Below are positions 11,601-25,600 of a stretch of DNA of 64,000 bases, piece after piece. The notes beneath the pieces are model-generated. The model made no database searches, was not told the origin of the DNA, and saw only the letters and a program-made list of their open reading frames with translations. A program made the translations under genes and the position numbers. Position 1 is the first letter of the stretch. Each line of letters begins with the position of its first letter. The stretch lies in assembly GCA_026874595.1 (NCBI GenBank), contig CM049310.1:83491056-83555055 (forward strand), written 5' to 3'. Source of the stretch: Sipunculus nudus (lineage: Eukaryota > Annelida > Sipuncula > Golfingiida > Sipunculidae).

Positions 11601-12028
11601 AGTCTGTGTAGAGTACACTAATGTGTAGAAAACTAAAAAATCCTCCCAGGTAATACCCTCTTCATAAATTCAAATTCTTGCTCATTATTGTAAAGTTTAT
11701 TAATGACACTACTGTTTGATATTGGCTGGACCAAACTGGAGATATAACACTGGTTAAGCCTTAATTACAGACCTTAAATGAACTAATGCCCTGAGTGCAT
11801 GTCTCCTGCAAATTCATGTTGTTCTTTGTAGATGCCTGTTCGTGAAACAGGACAGAGAGTGATATGACGAAATTGTGACATGCAAAACTTAGCTGCTGGG
11901 CAGCTTACTGTTTAGTTTTGTTCCTAATGACCTGCAAAGTAAATTGTAATTAGTGTCAGACTATAATTAGCTTTAGACTTAGCTAGATCTGTCATTTGTT
12001 ACTGTTGACCTGATAAGATAAGAACAAC

Positions 12029-12224
12029 GGTGGAACTGCATAATGACAACCACTTTGGGGGGACTGACCAAAGTGGTCGTAATTTGGGGTTGGTTGTACC
12101 TGTGAAACTGTAAATTACTTAAATCATATATTCAGGTTCAAGAGAAGTGGTTGTAAATGTGGGGTGGTCGCAACTGTGGGGTGGTGGCAATATGGGGTGG
12201 TTGCAAGGTTGGGTTCCACTGTAT
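12029..12224. repeat. Small palindromic-ended repeat (GTGGAAC...GTTCCAC)
   Basis: Starts GTGGAACTGC and ends GGGTTCCACTGTA, with GTGGTCGTAA / GTGGTTGCAA phrases inside. A related copy in the other orientation lies at 32829-32992. Probably a short non-autonomous element; the target site was not resolved. Confidence 0.5.
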
Positions 12225-12843
12225 CAAGAGAGAGATTTTTTATTTGTTACAGCTGACTGCAAAATAAAGTCTACATTACACTACACCCATGTCAGTGCAA
12301 TTCAAATTGTAATTATTAGCTAAAAGATGTTCCATTTACCTGTCCATTTTATAATTTTGTCAGTTATACCAATGTTGTAAAGAAACTACAGAAAAACCGT
12401 GTTTACTACAACCCTTCAATTATGGGCACCTCTCAACTAATGACACATGAGGAAGTCCTGTGAATGTTAGATTTAGAGATGTGTAATGTCAATAATACAC
12501 CTCTACAAGTAGAAATAAATAAGGGCCTATTGATGTCTGTAATTGGTAGGTTCCTTTGTATAACATAGGGATATTAAGTACAGGAATATCAAGAATGGAA
12601 TATTGAGAGTTTATATGACTGCATGAGTGCAAGATGAAATGGGATGTGTTAATTTGTTTATGTTAATGTTTTCCTTATACCTTTGATATACTATTTTGTG
12701 ATATGGTATCTCACTTTGTAAAAATGCTCATGAATTCAATAAATATACATCATTGTATATATACAACTAATATATTCATACCTCAGGCACAGTCGTCATG
12801 GCTCAGTCAGGCTTGTATGCTTGTGCACTCACTCTGGGATTAA

Positions 12844-13429
12844 GGTATCATTACAATGAAAAACATATAACTTAATCAATCATAAAGTTGTTTTAAATTC
12901 ATATTTGACTCCATAAAGTGAATTTAATTTAAACCTTGTACAGTGATCTTTCTGATGGTACACTGAAAATGTGTTTAACTTTTAATTAATTTTCACAACT
13001 TTAAACAAAATGTTAATTATTTTCTGTGTGTTTTAACTCCATCATGTTCCTATCTACCCAAAAGCTTAAATTTTTATTTATGATTCAATAAAAATAAAAA
13101 ATTTCATTTTTCAACAAGAAAGACACATAGAAAGGAAAAATAAAAAAAAAACATTTTGAGACATTGTTATCAGTCGTCATTGTCATATTAGTCTACTATG
13201 CAAGAGGCTTACTGTTACTGGGTGCTTAAAATAGCGTTCCTTTTAAAAATTAAATGTTTAAACTGTTACAAAATCATGTAAAAATTAATGAAAAGTTCAC
13301 AAATATGGATAGCTTCAGAAATGTCACTGTGCCTTGTTTAAAATAATGTACACTTTATGTTGTCTAACATGAATTTAAAACAATTTTCGGATTTATTTAG
13401 TTAAAGGTGTTTTTGATAATAATGAAACC
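12844..13429. mobile_element. TTAA-flanked MITE (copy 2, best preserved)
   Basis: 586 bases bounded by GGTATCATTACAATGAAAAAC on the left and, reverse-complemented, GGTTTCATTATTATCAAAAAC on the right. Each end directly abuts TTAA (12840-12843 and 13430-13433). The two arms align for about 190 bases, almost meeting in the centre, so the element is a near-palindrome. No coding capacity. Same family as 1804-3155 and 56685-57345. Confidence 0.85.
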
Positions 13430-16400
13430 TTAATACCTGCTGAGGGCATTTCCACTTGATCTCATAGTGTGGTTTAGATTTATAATTTGTGATCACCACA
13501 GTTACAATGAACAATATATTAGGTACTCAGGATGGTATGTTTCTGCATGTAATACTCAGATAATTTGTCTCTGTGAGACAGTGAAAGAAAGCCCTTATAT
13601 ATGCATAAGCATCTTCATACCACCAAGTCTGTGACATGACCATGTATGCACAGACCTTGATTCCACCACCCTCTCTGGCATCTGTTATCTGAACAAGCAA
13701 ATTTGTGGAATTTATGTCCTCTGCTTCCGCCTCTTGTTGTCATTCATGCTTGCCTTATCAATTTTTTTATTCTGGCCTGAAGATATGTCCACATGTTGTA
13801 GTAACTGTTTTTTGTTTTCATGGTCCCCTGAAGATGTCTCCACATGTCCTAATTTTGGTTGTGAAATAGGAACAAAATTTCATTTTTTTTGTTTTGAAGC
13901 TGGTGAGAATAAATTTTCAGACGGACACTCAAAAACCATTCCCAGTCAAGGTATAGGTATACATGAGAGTAATCAGTGACCCAAAACCTAATGAATTTGG
14001 ATAATATTTATGAATTTATCACACAGACACGAAAAACCTAACAGACAGACAGACAGAAAGACAGACAACCCCCCCCCCCCCCCCCAAAAAAAAATCAATG
14101 TCTCCTGTTCCAACAAAGCGGGCAACAATAATCAAAATGGCAATCGAACAGATCAAATGCTTATGTACACCTGTTTTATGTGGATGTTCGGTGCAATGTT
14201 TTGATCGGCATCAAGAATCTAACCTATCAAATCAGCCTGTCCCATTAATGGTACGCCTTCTTTGTCAGGTGGCATTTGAACAGTGTAGTTCTTACATTCT
14301 ATTTGTCGGGTTTGATTGACAGTTGTGATTTTGGCTGGAATACTTGCTGTCTTATTCATTATTTATGAAATAGATGCCAGAGAGGGTTGCAGAATCAAGG
14401 TCTGTGAGTGGGTAGCCATGTCACAGACTTAGCAGAATAAAGATGTGTATAGGAAACATATGCATAATCCAGAAACTGACAGCACTGGAGTGGAAAATGC
14501 AATAGGAATCTTTTGATGGACAGATTGCGAACTAGAATGACACCAAGTTCAAATGCAAAAAGTAATCACTGTATAGACGTGTGTTATGATATCAACATTC
14601 AATGTAACCCTTACGTAACAGGCAGTGTTAATTATATATGTGACAATTTTTTTTATGTTCATACAAATAAATGCGATCTACTGCGGTATGTCAAATTAAT
14701 ATAAATTATGTTAAACTTCCATAGTTTACTTGACAAACATGATTACATAACGGAGGTCCTGATTCTTATAGTTGGTGACCCCTGGTGGGCCTGCAACTCA
14801 TCAAACACCTGCAGACATGGCTTGTCTGACTATCATATATCATTAATCTTATGGGTACTGATATGTTGACATTTTGCATATCGATATTAGGCAGATTTCC
14901 TTCACATTTTCCATATACATGTAATTGCTTTTGGGGCAGGAAATTCAAGACAGCTATTACATTTTAGTTGCACCAACTGTATTTTTAACATTTTTATGTG
15001 CAGTTTGTCTGTTTTTCAGCACTTTTGAAAGAAAAATCCAATCTTTAAAGGTTAGATTCAGCTTTTTACATAAAACATCTAATGAACAAAATTATTTTGC
15101 ATGCAATAAAATCATTAAACAAGACTTCTACCAAAACATATCTTTCACCTTTTCAGATTAAATTGGATCTGTAGATGGAATACAAATGTTTATTTTGCTC
15201 CATCTTCTTTTGTGTAAAATCTGAGCTTTCATCTAAAATTATCAGTGCCTTTGATCCTTTATATTGTCAATCCTTTATTAACTATCAAGGTGAAATCCAA
15301 AGTTTTCTTTCCAGTTTTATAATAACTTTTATCTTGGTTTCAGCACAATAAAATAAGTAGACTGCATTACACCTAAGGCTTCTCAATTAGTAAAAGATAC
15401 GAATTATATTCATTTATGCACCTGTAACAATGCAAAAAATTGGTAAAAATGAACCATTTACCTTTAGGAAACTTTTATTGGCACACTTTTACAATAAAAT
15501 TTTGGTATATTTACCTCTAGTTTTGAGAAACTTGCAGTTTGATAATTGTAAGGATCAAACATTGTCTATAAAATATTCATTATATAAAATCTTCTCAGAT
15601 ATAATAATGTCAAATCTTCAGAAGCACCAATTTAGATTAGCATAATAATATTTTTTTTAAATGTGAAAAACCTTAATTACATGATTAAACTCTGCATTGG
15701 TCGTCTTATTTCTGGTTTCTAACTATCCCACTAGATGGCAGTGCAGTAAGAGATATTCTACTAGTGCTTTCCTTGCCCCACAAATGTCAACCTGCAGCTA
15801 CATCTGAAAAAAAGATCTCCTTCAATGACAACTGCAGTGAGTTTCAAAGGTAATCCTCGGAGCCGACTGAGAGATTGAATTCTGTCAAAATGCTCAAGAA
15901 TTGAGAAAATGAATGAGAATGACCATATGTTGCTGTTATCAATGTACCGTTTATCTATAGTATGTAATATCAGGCTGGTAAGCAGATGTGAGAATTACCA
16001 GAATATAGTTACCTCGTGGCCACTGTGGCTGGTCTCTGTGACACAGTGACTGCTTCACACGGCTGCGTTAAGACACTGTGACTCATGTACTTTCTCCAGG
16101 TATTTATTACTGTTATATATAATATAATAGACATGTAATACATTTTAGGTTACTGAAAATAAACCAACATGACAACACTCTGTCTCTGTGTTCTGTTTGA
16201 TGTCATCAATATACATTATTTATAAAAAATATAATATATTAATAATTAAACTTTATATGACCCATTACTAAAATAAATTAAATATTTATAACCTTTGAAT
16301 TAACAAAGCCACCCTCTGTGGGTACATGCTCATATGGGTAATGAATAGTAAAATTTTGGGGCTTGCAACAGGCAACCTTTTTGTGAACCTGAGACTCTAA

Positions 16401-19400
16401 GACATGCCCCCCTTCCCATTTTTAACCAGGAGCACATACCAAAATAATCCCCCCCCCCCACATTTTGCAAATAAATGAATGTCATTTTGTCAAAAGTAAT
16501 TGGCTTTATTTGCAATCCATAAAAATGCCAGTTATTAACAAGAATGTTGTTTGAATGAAAGTGAGTCTATTTGCTCATCTTATGACCAACACATGTTCTC
16601 AAGTCATTTTTGAGTCTTTCCTTAATAGTTGTACTACTGAAGTTACATATTAAACTATCAGTGATTAATTTGAATCCCTAAATTATGTCCAAAATTAAGT
16701 GACTATTTGGATTCTGATTGAACTGTGCAAATAAAGAAACATGACAAATGAGACTTAATATGTCCTTGTATGAACAACATGTACAATTATATGATATGCG
16801 TAAACCTAGACACATTTTATACTGTGTGTGTTCTACGCACAAAAATCTAAAGAAAATCCATATTTATCTTTGATATTCCAGCATAATTATAAAACCCCGA
16901 AAGGCAAAAACAATTTTCACAAACAATAACCAGTGCTGCCATCTTTCCACATATCCTGAACTACAATGGGTTTGTATATTCACCTTCCATCCATTGGATA
17001 ACTCTGGTATTAAATCTTGCTGATCAGCAAAAGGTAAAATTTTCATAAATGAACATCCTACATTCCACCTCTGTTAGTATGTTGACAGCTTATCTGCCTA
17101 TTTTGCAAAAATATGATCACAACCCTTTCTCCTGTACAATAAAAAGGGAAATACCAACCATAAATAAATATTACACAAATTTATGTCACTCCTGAAATAC
17201 TGGCATGGATACACACAACATAAAAATGGTTGTAGGTGGCACCACCAGTCTTGTGTATGTGAAACCTATTTAAGATGTATGGACATGCAAAATTTCAAGC
17301 AGATTCTTCAAACCACTGTTGTGCTATGTGCACAGATGCATGAAACCCCAAAACATCTGTAGGTGGCACTACAAGTCTTGTATACAAGGAACCTTTTTGA
17401 GATGAGAGGTTCCGTTTTGATGCTGTTCGTAACTTGGTGTTTGTATATCTCTGACAGGATTAGATTCTTCATATGTGCATACATTATCATTTTTTATCAG
17501 TCATGCAAAATGCAATTGATTTAATAAATTTTGAAAGAAAACGATAATTCATCAATTTAATTGATTAATCAGCACTCCACTTCCCCTTACCTCATTAAAT
17601 ATGCATGCGTTATGCTAGGAATCAAACTAAAGCAGGATATTATATTTGTGAACATTTCTGTTGAGTTTCATCAAAATCGATAACATTCCTGGTAAGTTAT
17701 CATGACTACACCATCAAGTAGCTTGGTGACCTCTGACCTCATTAAATATATGTTGATTTTGCAAATAAAGGGACTCTGGTGAGGTAATCTACTGATAGGA
17801 AGTTATGATGAGTTTTGAGAAAAACTGTCAAATCCCTGATGGACAACGGACAGATGGACGGACGGTTGGTATACCATATTACGTCCTGTTGTAGACGGGC
17901 ATATTAAAAATAGATAGCATAATGTAATCCTGAACAACTATCACTGTGCTCAGTCACCAGTTGGGAAATCTCACTTCTTTCAACTAAATAAATACAGCTC
18001 TGACATCTCAAACATAATACATTTATTGTTACCACCAAGGGTTTAATATCTTTGAATGAATGGCAACAAATAAGATCTCCACAAAAAATACAAAATAACA
18101 CTATTTATTACATAGAAGTATATTTTGCATATGCACTAGAGTCCCTAAACAATGACATGCTCTCCCTGTCAGTAAAAATGTCATCTTCTTCAAAATCAGT
18201 TATAGATGTTCTGTTGTGTACACATTGCAGATTTATCGACTGGACACCACTTGCCACCCTTCAATACCATATCACTTAACTACATATATCCTCTGTAGGC
18301 ATGTTAGTTATGTGGGCACAGTTAAGTATCTGTTACATTAAATACGAACTTGTCATGAATAATGCCAAGTCATCAAAAAACTGATTTTGTTTTTCCACTG
18401 CTTTGTATACACTGGTTCTCTGAGTTGCACCACCAATGTGGCCACAAAGCACAGAAGTGTATTCAGACCAATAACAGTGTGATATCACACTGTGCATCCA
18501 TATTTTATCAATGTGACACATTTATTAAACATGCAACACCCGCTCTAGTGGTGTACCAGTCATGTAATGTAGACAGCACAGAGCCACTAATATTCATTTC
18601 CTCAAATATCAATTTCACTGCAAAAAAATACACTGAGAACTTCATAAATTCTATATAAATAAACCTGTAAAGGAATCAGTTTCATATAAGTCTTAAATGC
18701 ACATTTGATTCTTTAAAACTTTATACACTTCAGAAAATTCACTCATGAATCATAATTTTATATAATTATTTTTAGCTGAGACAGTCCTTGTATGGAGTGA
18801 TTGCTTGCTATATTAAGCTGCAATATGCCATAATGATTATTGATATAACATATCCCAGCAACAGATGTGCACTCATACAATAAAATGCCCTGCAAATGAT
18901 TTTGATTGTCATGTTTTGCACTAGAATATGAAAGATGTTTACATCTACAATTTTCTGTAACCACTCCAAACATGCTGTTATTTCCTAAAAATGTCTATGA
19001 TGCAGGCATCATTCTTTTAGCAATCGTAAAATCACTAATTTTTCTAGGACTTCCTCTGATTATCAACATGAAATTATCCAACCATTTGCTACAATATCAT
19101 AAATCTTAATGAGGCCTGCTTGACACTGCCTGCTGGTGTGATGTTTTATAATTTCACTTTCAATGGCCAAATTTTTTTTTGTCAATTATATAGTATTTTT
19201 TAATGCAAACCACATGTAAAAATAGTAAAAATGATCAACGAGAATGCCATCCTTCCTTCGTGGTCACACATTGCTCTATGTTTAGCAACAGAGCATGATA
19301 TGTTAAGGTATGTTATGGTTGAACTTCAGTCATATGATGAGCCAATGAGGCGAAACTGGCGGTAGTAATTCAGATCCATCACATATAACTTAATATATAA

Positions 19401-19607
19401 ATATATATATATAGTTACGTCTTTGGAATTCATCATGATAGGATTCATGTTTCTTAAAAATACATAAGAGCACCATTAAATTTCTCCTTCACTGAAAAAT
19501 GCAGCCAAAGTTTCTTCCTTCTTTGGATACCCAGCTGCCATCCTTAACACTAATCTTATCACTATCAACTTACAGCTGCCTGCAATGTTTATCACAATAG
19601 GGTGAAC
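13430..19607. other. Intergenic DNA, no gene recognised
   Basis: AT-rich sequence between KCNQ and the crotonase gene. Landmarks: an ACAG run followed by a C homopolymer (about 14069-14085) and an A run; a C run near 16450; GTAGGTGGCACCACCAG-type repeat text at 17220-17420; and a dispersed repeat at about 17540-17915. Short open frames show no family signature. Confidence 0.45.
17540..17915. repeat. Dispersed repeat with GTGACCTCTGACCTCATTAA
   Basis: Contains the GACCTCTGACCTCATTAAATAT phrase and a tail reading ACGGACGGTTGGTATACCATA...GACGGGCATATTA. Both also occur in the same order at 35868-36615, so these are two copies of one dispersed family. Confidence 0.6.
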
Positions 19608-19690
19608 CTATAACTTGGATTTCTTCATTTTCTTGTCATTCAAATTGAAACTTCCACCTCTACCAACTCCTGAAACAAACTTCTGTGCCC
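19608..19690 (-). CDS. Crotonase exon 7 (last, after a GC-AG intron)
   Basis: Acceptor TTTTTCATTTCAG. The first two bases complete a Gly codon begun in exon 6; 26 codons follow ([14 protein letters not shown], then a Lys-rich end) with stop TAG at 19608-19610. The Gly/Phe-rich block matches the usual C-terminus of the subfamily, so this exon is real although very short. Confidence 0.8.
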
Positions 19691-22600
19691 CTGAAATGAA
19701 AAAGAAGACAATCAAAAGGCTGAAGACCCCTTTACTGCTGCCATCTGGGTAATGAACATTGAACTAACATTTAACACTTTCTTGCATAAGAATTCTAGAA
19801 CTTAGACTCAGGATTCAAGATCATCTTTGAGGAGTTTATAAGAAACAGGGGAGCTATACCCGTACATAAATGTTATCATTATTTTAAATTAAGATTTCAC
19901 AAAAATATTATAGAAGTTTTTTTTCTAACTGAAGAAAGGAGGAATTCATTGAGCAAAAAGTGCATGATAATTATATATCTTTCATTTATTAAATTTACAT
20001 TTACACATTACTTTAATATGTGAGGACACAATTAAGAGGTGTTCTGTTTAATGCAAACAGGTAATTTAATATAAGACAAGATGAACAGTAAAACAGATGT
20101 AAAAACTAGTTAATTCTTGGCACCGCAGGTGCCACAGTATCGCCAGACAATCAATCCCCCCCTTTAAGAATAGTCCCCCCATCTTCAGCAGCATATACTG
20201 ACACTATGGAACATCTATCAACTTGAGAAACAATATTTTTCACCAAATATGGGGGCCAATACAGAGAATCATTCTTATGAAAAGGGAATAAATTTATACT
20301 ATAAATATGGTAAGGTAGGTGGCGCCACCTGAATGGTTGATTAGAAAACTCTCCAAGATGGATGTACATGCCAAATGGAGACCAACACATTGAAGGACTC
20401 CTCAGATATGAGTAATTTTCATCTAAAACAAATGCACAGATCGACACCAACCAAAAAAAAGGCAGACAGCGCCACCAGTCTTGCATACAAGGTGGAGGAG
20501 GCCAAAATCTGTGGTTAATGCACAGTTTCAGACCAATACAGAACACCACTCCAAAGAAAAGAGCATTGATTTATACTACAAGAAAGGGAAGGTATGTGAC
20601 GCCACCTGTCTGGTCTACGAAATTTTTTTCCACGATTAATAGACATGCCAAATTTAAGGTTAATACCTTGAACCACTCTGGAGATATGAGCAATTTTCAC
20701 CGAATGCACATGCACAAGAGGATACCATAGCAAAACGATTGCAGATGGCGCCACCAGTCTTGCGACAAGATGGAGGAGTCCAAGATCTATGGATATGCAC
20801 AATTTCAGGCCAATAAGCCAAATCACTCCAGAGAAAAGGGCATTAATTTATTCTACAAAAAAGGGAAGGTAGGTGGCACCACCTGTCTGGTTTATGAGAA
20901 AACTTTCCAAGATGGATGGACATGTCAAATTTCAGACCAATACCTTGAACCACTCCAGAGATAAAGGTAATTTTCACGGAAAGCACATGTACAAATGGAT
21001 GCAACGGAGAAATGATTGCAGATGGCGCCACTAGTCTTAAATACAAGATGGAGGTATGCAAGATCAATGTACATGCACAATTTCAGCCCAATCTGCCCAT
21101 AAGTTTTAGATTTTTAATGCTCACAGTACTGTCAAGTGGCAAGGATGGGGTATTAAAAGGCACAAAAACAAGAGAAAGAAAGAAGGTGCATGGTGCCTCC
21201 TGTCTCCCGCAAAAGACAAAGCTATCTAAGATTTTTGGTCAATTTGATTTTTGGACCAATCCATGCATCCCTTATTGAGATATTAATGATTTTGTGTGAT
21301 TTTCACCATATATGGCAATATTCAAGATCAAGGCCACTCTCACAGGAAAGGTCGTGACCCCAATTTAAAAATACATCATCCCAGAACCCATGTCTATGTA
21401 TATGCATAACATGAAAAAAATCTGTCTATTAGTTTTTGACTTATAATGTTCACAGTATTGTTAAGTAGCAATGTAGGGGGTATTAAACGGCACAAAAACA
21501 AGTAAAGGGTAACAGGTGGCGCCACCAGTTTCCGGTTTGTGACAACACTATCCAAAATCTTCAGTCAAGTTGATTTTTGGATCAATCCATGCAAGATTTT
21601 ATTTAGATATTTAAGAATTTGTGTGATTTCCCCCCTAAAATTGACTATTCAAGGTCAAGGTCACTCTCCTAGAAAAGGTCATGACCCCATTTTAAATAGG
21701 CTTCGTCTGCTCACCCATATTTTTGCAAATGTCAAGGTTGGTAAAGATCCATGAAATATTTTTTGAGTTATCGCGTCCAAACGAAACCTCTGCAGCGGTG
21801 GCGGAGATGGCGCAACCGTGCTCCAACCACAGTATCTCAAGACTTTGTCTGGCGATACAATGATCAATAAACTATAAACCAGGACAGTTAATAGAATAAA
21901 TGATTAGAGATGAGAGAGGAAGGCATATAAACATGGAGTGTTAAACTTCACTACCGCACATTATATGGTACAATGCACCAAAAACTCAAAACTACCATGA
22001 TTAGCAAAAAAAAAAAAAAAGTGGGGTTCTCTAGAACTGTTACAGGAATCAGTGAGGGAGGGTGATTATTTTAAATCTTTGATTATATATTTTCTGTAAA
22101 AATTTCATGTTATCTGGAGAAAAGAATGATAATAACAGAACTGTTTTGCTTAACAGTTAAGAGCAACATACCATATTTATTATATAAAAAATATTGATCT
22201 TTATCTGGGCATATACAATCAGTGAGATTTACACTGTATCACAGCTGACACTCATAACCACACTTGCCTGCCACAGATTCTTTAAGAATGATGTCTTGGC
22301 CTCCTTCAAACTCGTATCTGAAGGCATCCTCAAGGCTCTTCGCCTGGAAAGTTGAATAGTAGGCTGACTTACGATCCCAGCGCATACATAGCTGTGGAAA
22401 CTTAACCAGGCTCTGGGCAAGCTTAACTGCTTCACCTACAGCTGAAATCACAGAAAAAAAACTTTAATGACTTCATGCTCATCCAGCACCCCCTACAACA
22501 TAAATTTTCACTATAGTCTGTTCCACAGAAGGGTGCCCATTGAAATTTGGCAATATTTTCATAAACTGGCAGATTTATTCAAAATGGTATGCTGCAATGA

Positions 22601-25600
22601 AGGAATGGGGTTTTGGCCTAATAAACTATAAGTAAATTAAATCATATCTTGCAAAATATTAAGGTAATGCAATTAAATCAATATCTGAGTAAACAGTCTA
22701 TTTTTTTACAACACCTCAACCCCATTCATGAAGGTCAAGGTCACTGGTCACATGCTCAAACAACTCCACTTATAAACTCTTGATTGGCTAATAATTTATC
22801 ATAAATAATCTAAACAAGGCCTACAGGCCTAATGCAAACCTGTGCATTGGGAAATACGCCAGGTATAATGCTTCAATGCTGGACCATTACTTTTCATGTA
22901 TATGAACAATGCAAGTACTAACCATTTTGAATAAGAAACAATTACACAAACATCACTGCTGAAATTCTGGCATGGGTGCACACAACACTAAAAAGATAGT
23001 AGCTGGCACCACCAGTCTTGTATACAACGAACCTATTAGAGATATATACATATGCCCAATTTCAGACTGATATATCAAACCCCTCCTTAGAAAAACGCAG
23101 GGACACAGAAAAGTCATTGTAGGTGGCGACACCTGTCTTGTGAGCGAGAAAGCCATCAAAGACACATAGACAGGTCAAAATATTAGGCCAATACATCAAA
23201 CTTACCTGAGTCTGATGCATAGGGCTGACGAGGCTTAGGTTAGAAAGGCAGTTGCCCCGAGTGAATTGTAACTAATTGCTTGCTCAGGCTACTGCAATAG
23301 CTGAGTGAACTCATGACCTGCACCTGGCTAGACTGAGTGAACTTTTGACCTGTACCTGGCTGCACTGAGTGACCTCTTGACCTGTTGCATAATCTGACAC
23401 AGTTGGCAGTCTGCTAAAGCTATAAATAGAATGCAGCTACTGCACTGAGTGAACTCCTTACCCATACCTGGCTGCACTGAGTGAACTCTTGACCTGTTGC
23501 CTAATCTGATACAGTTGGCAGTCTGCAAAGCTATAAATAGATCCAGACTGACCTTTGACCTGTTGCCAAATCTGAAATAGTAGCCACACCATTGCATAAG
23601 CTCTCAGATTGGCTCCACATGCAGCCCTGAGGGGCATGACACACATGAGGTGATCACATGATACTCATGAGGTGATCACAGCTACCTATGAGGTAATCAC
23701 ATGGTGCCCATGAGGTGTTCACATGTCACCCATGAGGTGATCACATGCCTTGTGCTTGGCTGCACTGATTGAACTCTTGACCTATATCTGGCTGCACTGA
23801 ATGAACTCTTGATCTGTTGCCAAATCTGAAACAGTTGGCAGTTTCTCAACTTATTTAAAGATACTGATTCAATCTTTGCCTGTTGGTATATCTGTTTACA
23901 AATACTGAAAGACTTTTGCTAAAATCTTTTTTTCAAACCAACATCTTCATAAACTTTTTATCAAAATATCTAGAATAATAAAAGATGTGCACAGTACTTT
24001 CATTGTTAAAGGCCCAATAGTTCTACCAAAAATCATTCTAGTAAACTTGAACAAAGGCCACCTAAGAATAATTTTTGTGCAACGTTACAAGTGATATAAT
24101 TGAAACAATATTTTTGTAGAAGAACACTATTGCAGTCCTCAGTTTAAAAGAGACATAATAATGGCCATAAGACCAACTTTAGCTTTTCACAACTCAACCA
24201 AAATCAACTCAATCTATTTTGATATGATTGAAAGAACCATGTCCTAGGATAATTCTTTTGAAAAACTGAACAATTCAACTTGACAGTTTCATCATTAACA
24301 TTTTAAGCTGAAAGAGGCTATAATTATTAGGTTTTTGCCAATAAAAAACAGGTCAATCTAGATGGCACCAGGAAATCTGCAACTTCAAATGACTTAGTTC
24401 AAATTCTTCTAACTCTGCTAAGATTCATCAAATGCAAATCATTTGAACAAACTTCAGAGGGCTTGCCTCTGGGATCATTTCTGTAAAATACTGAACAATT
24501 TGGCTGGACTGTTTACAAGAAGAAGACTTTTACAGGTTTTTCAGCTTTTTCCCTATAAAATTTAAATATATGCAGACAGCAAAAAAATAAGCTGAATCTC
24601 ACAACATTTGATATGTGACAGATTATTGCAAAAAATCTGGGGATGGTAGCTCCTGCTTTTCCTCAGAAATGATGGGTTAATGTACAGATAAACAATGACC
24701 CCCGTACAAAAAAAGGTATATGAAGGTGGCACCACCAATACCAGAATTTCATATATGACTCATGTGACTAACACTGGCATAAATTTGGTGATGATAGCTT
24801 CGGCCGTTTCTGAGATTGTCATTGTCATTTTAGTATGCTTTTTTGGACAGATGACTAAGTTCACCTTCCTGTAACTCCGCCAAAATTCACTGAACTTGAA
24901 CCATTCACACAAACTTGAGAGAGATGATAAATAAGATTATTTCTGTACAATAATGAACAATTTGGCTTGACCGTGTCGGGGGAGAAGATTTTTAAAGGTT
25001 TTTCAGGTTTTTCTCTATAAAATCTAAGAAAATGCAAAGTTTTTCAGATGGCTAACATTTTGCATTAAATTTCATGATGCTAGCGCCAGTTGTTTTAGAA
25101 TAGTATGGGTAAATGTACAGACAATGGACTATGGACGCCGCCATACCATCGAATTAGCTCACAGGTTCACTAAATATTACTACAGATGCATATTGAATGC
25201 AAAATTACAAAACAGATACATCTCACTGATGGCAAAATCTTGAATTAAGTTGAGTATAGATACCAATTATTTATAATCCATGTATAGCCATCTTTATATA
25301 CCCACAGAGAGCTGTATACCTGTGATTGTTAACATTGCCTGGCATGAAGAATATCTCAAATCATAAATCTAAATTTTTTAAAAGCTTTTAAAAATTATTC
25401 TTGTCAATATTAACCATAGATAACCTGAAATCTAAATGTCTAGAGGCATGATGTAACGGATGCTGATAAACTGGTGCAAGGCTGGATGAATCTGTTTTAC
25501 ATAGCTAACATATATGGTAAAATGGCTCAATTCAATTCAGCCAAAATTCATTCTTTGGAACCATAAAAGGCAATTATTATAAGATTTATTCAAGGGATCA

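Larger units (their letters stand above)
20140..21855. mobile_element. TA-flanked element built of tandem repeats
   Basis: TCGCCAGACAA at the left end is matched by TTGTCTGGCGA at the right end, each bordered by TA (20138-20139 and 21856-21857). Inside are two tandem arrays: about three 275-bp units (20280-21100) and two 325-bp units (about 21100-21750). No transposase frame. It lies in crotonase intron 6. The inverted ends are only 11 bases long, so the boundary is tentative. Confidence 0.55.

Noticed and set aside
22239-22267. Stop at 22239 as the normal end of the crotonase gene
   Set aside because: A GC donor at 22267 and a matching acceptor at 19691 restore the expected family C-terminus. 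Kept only as a possible alternative isoform.
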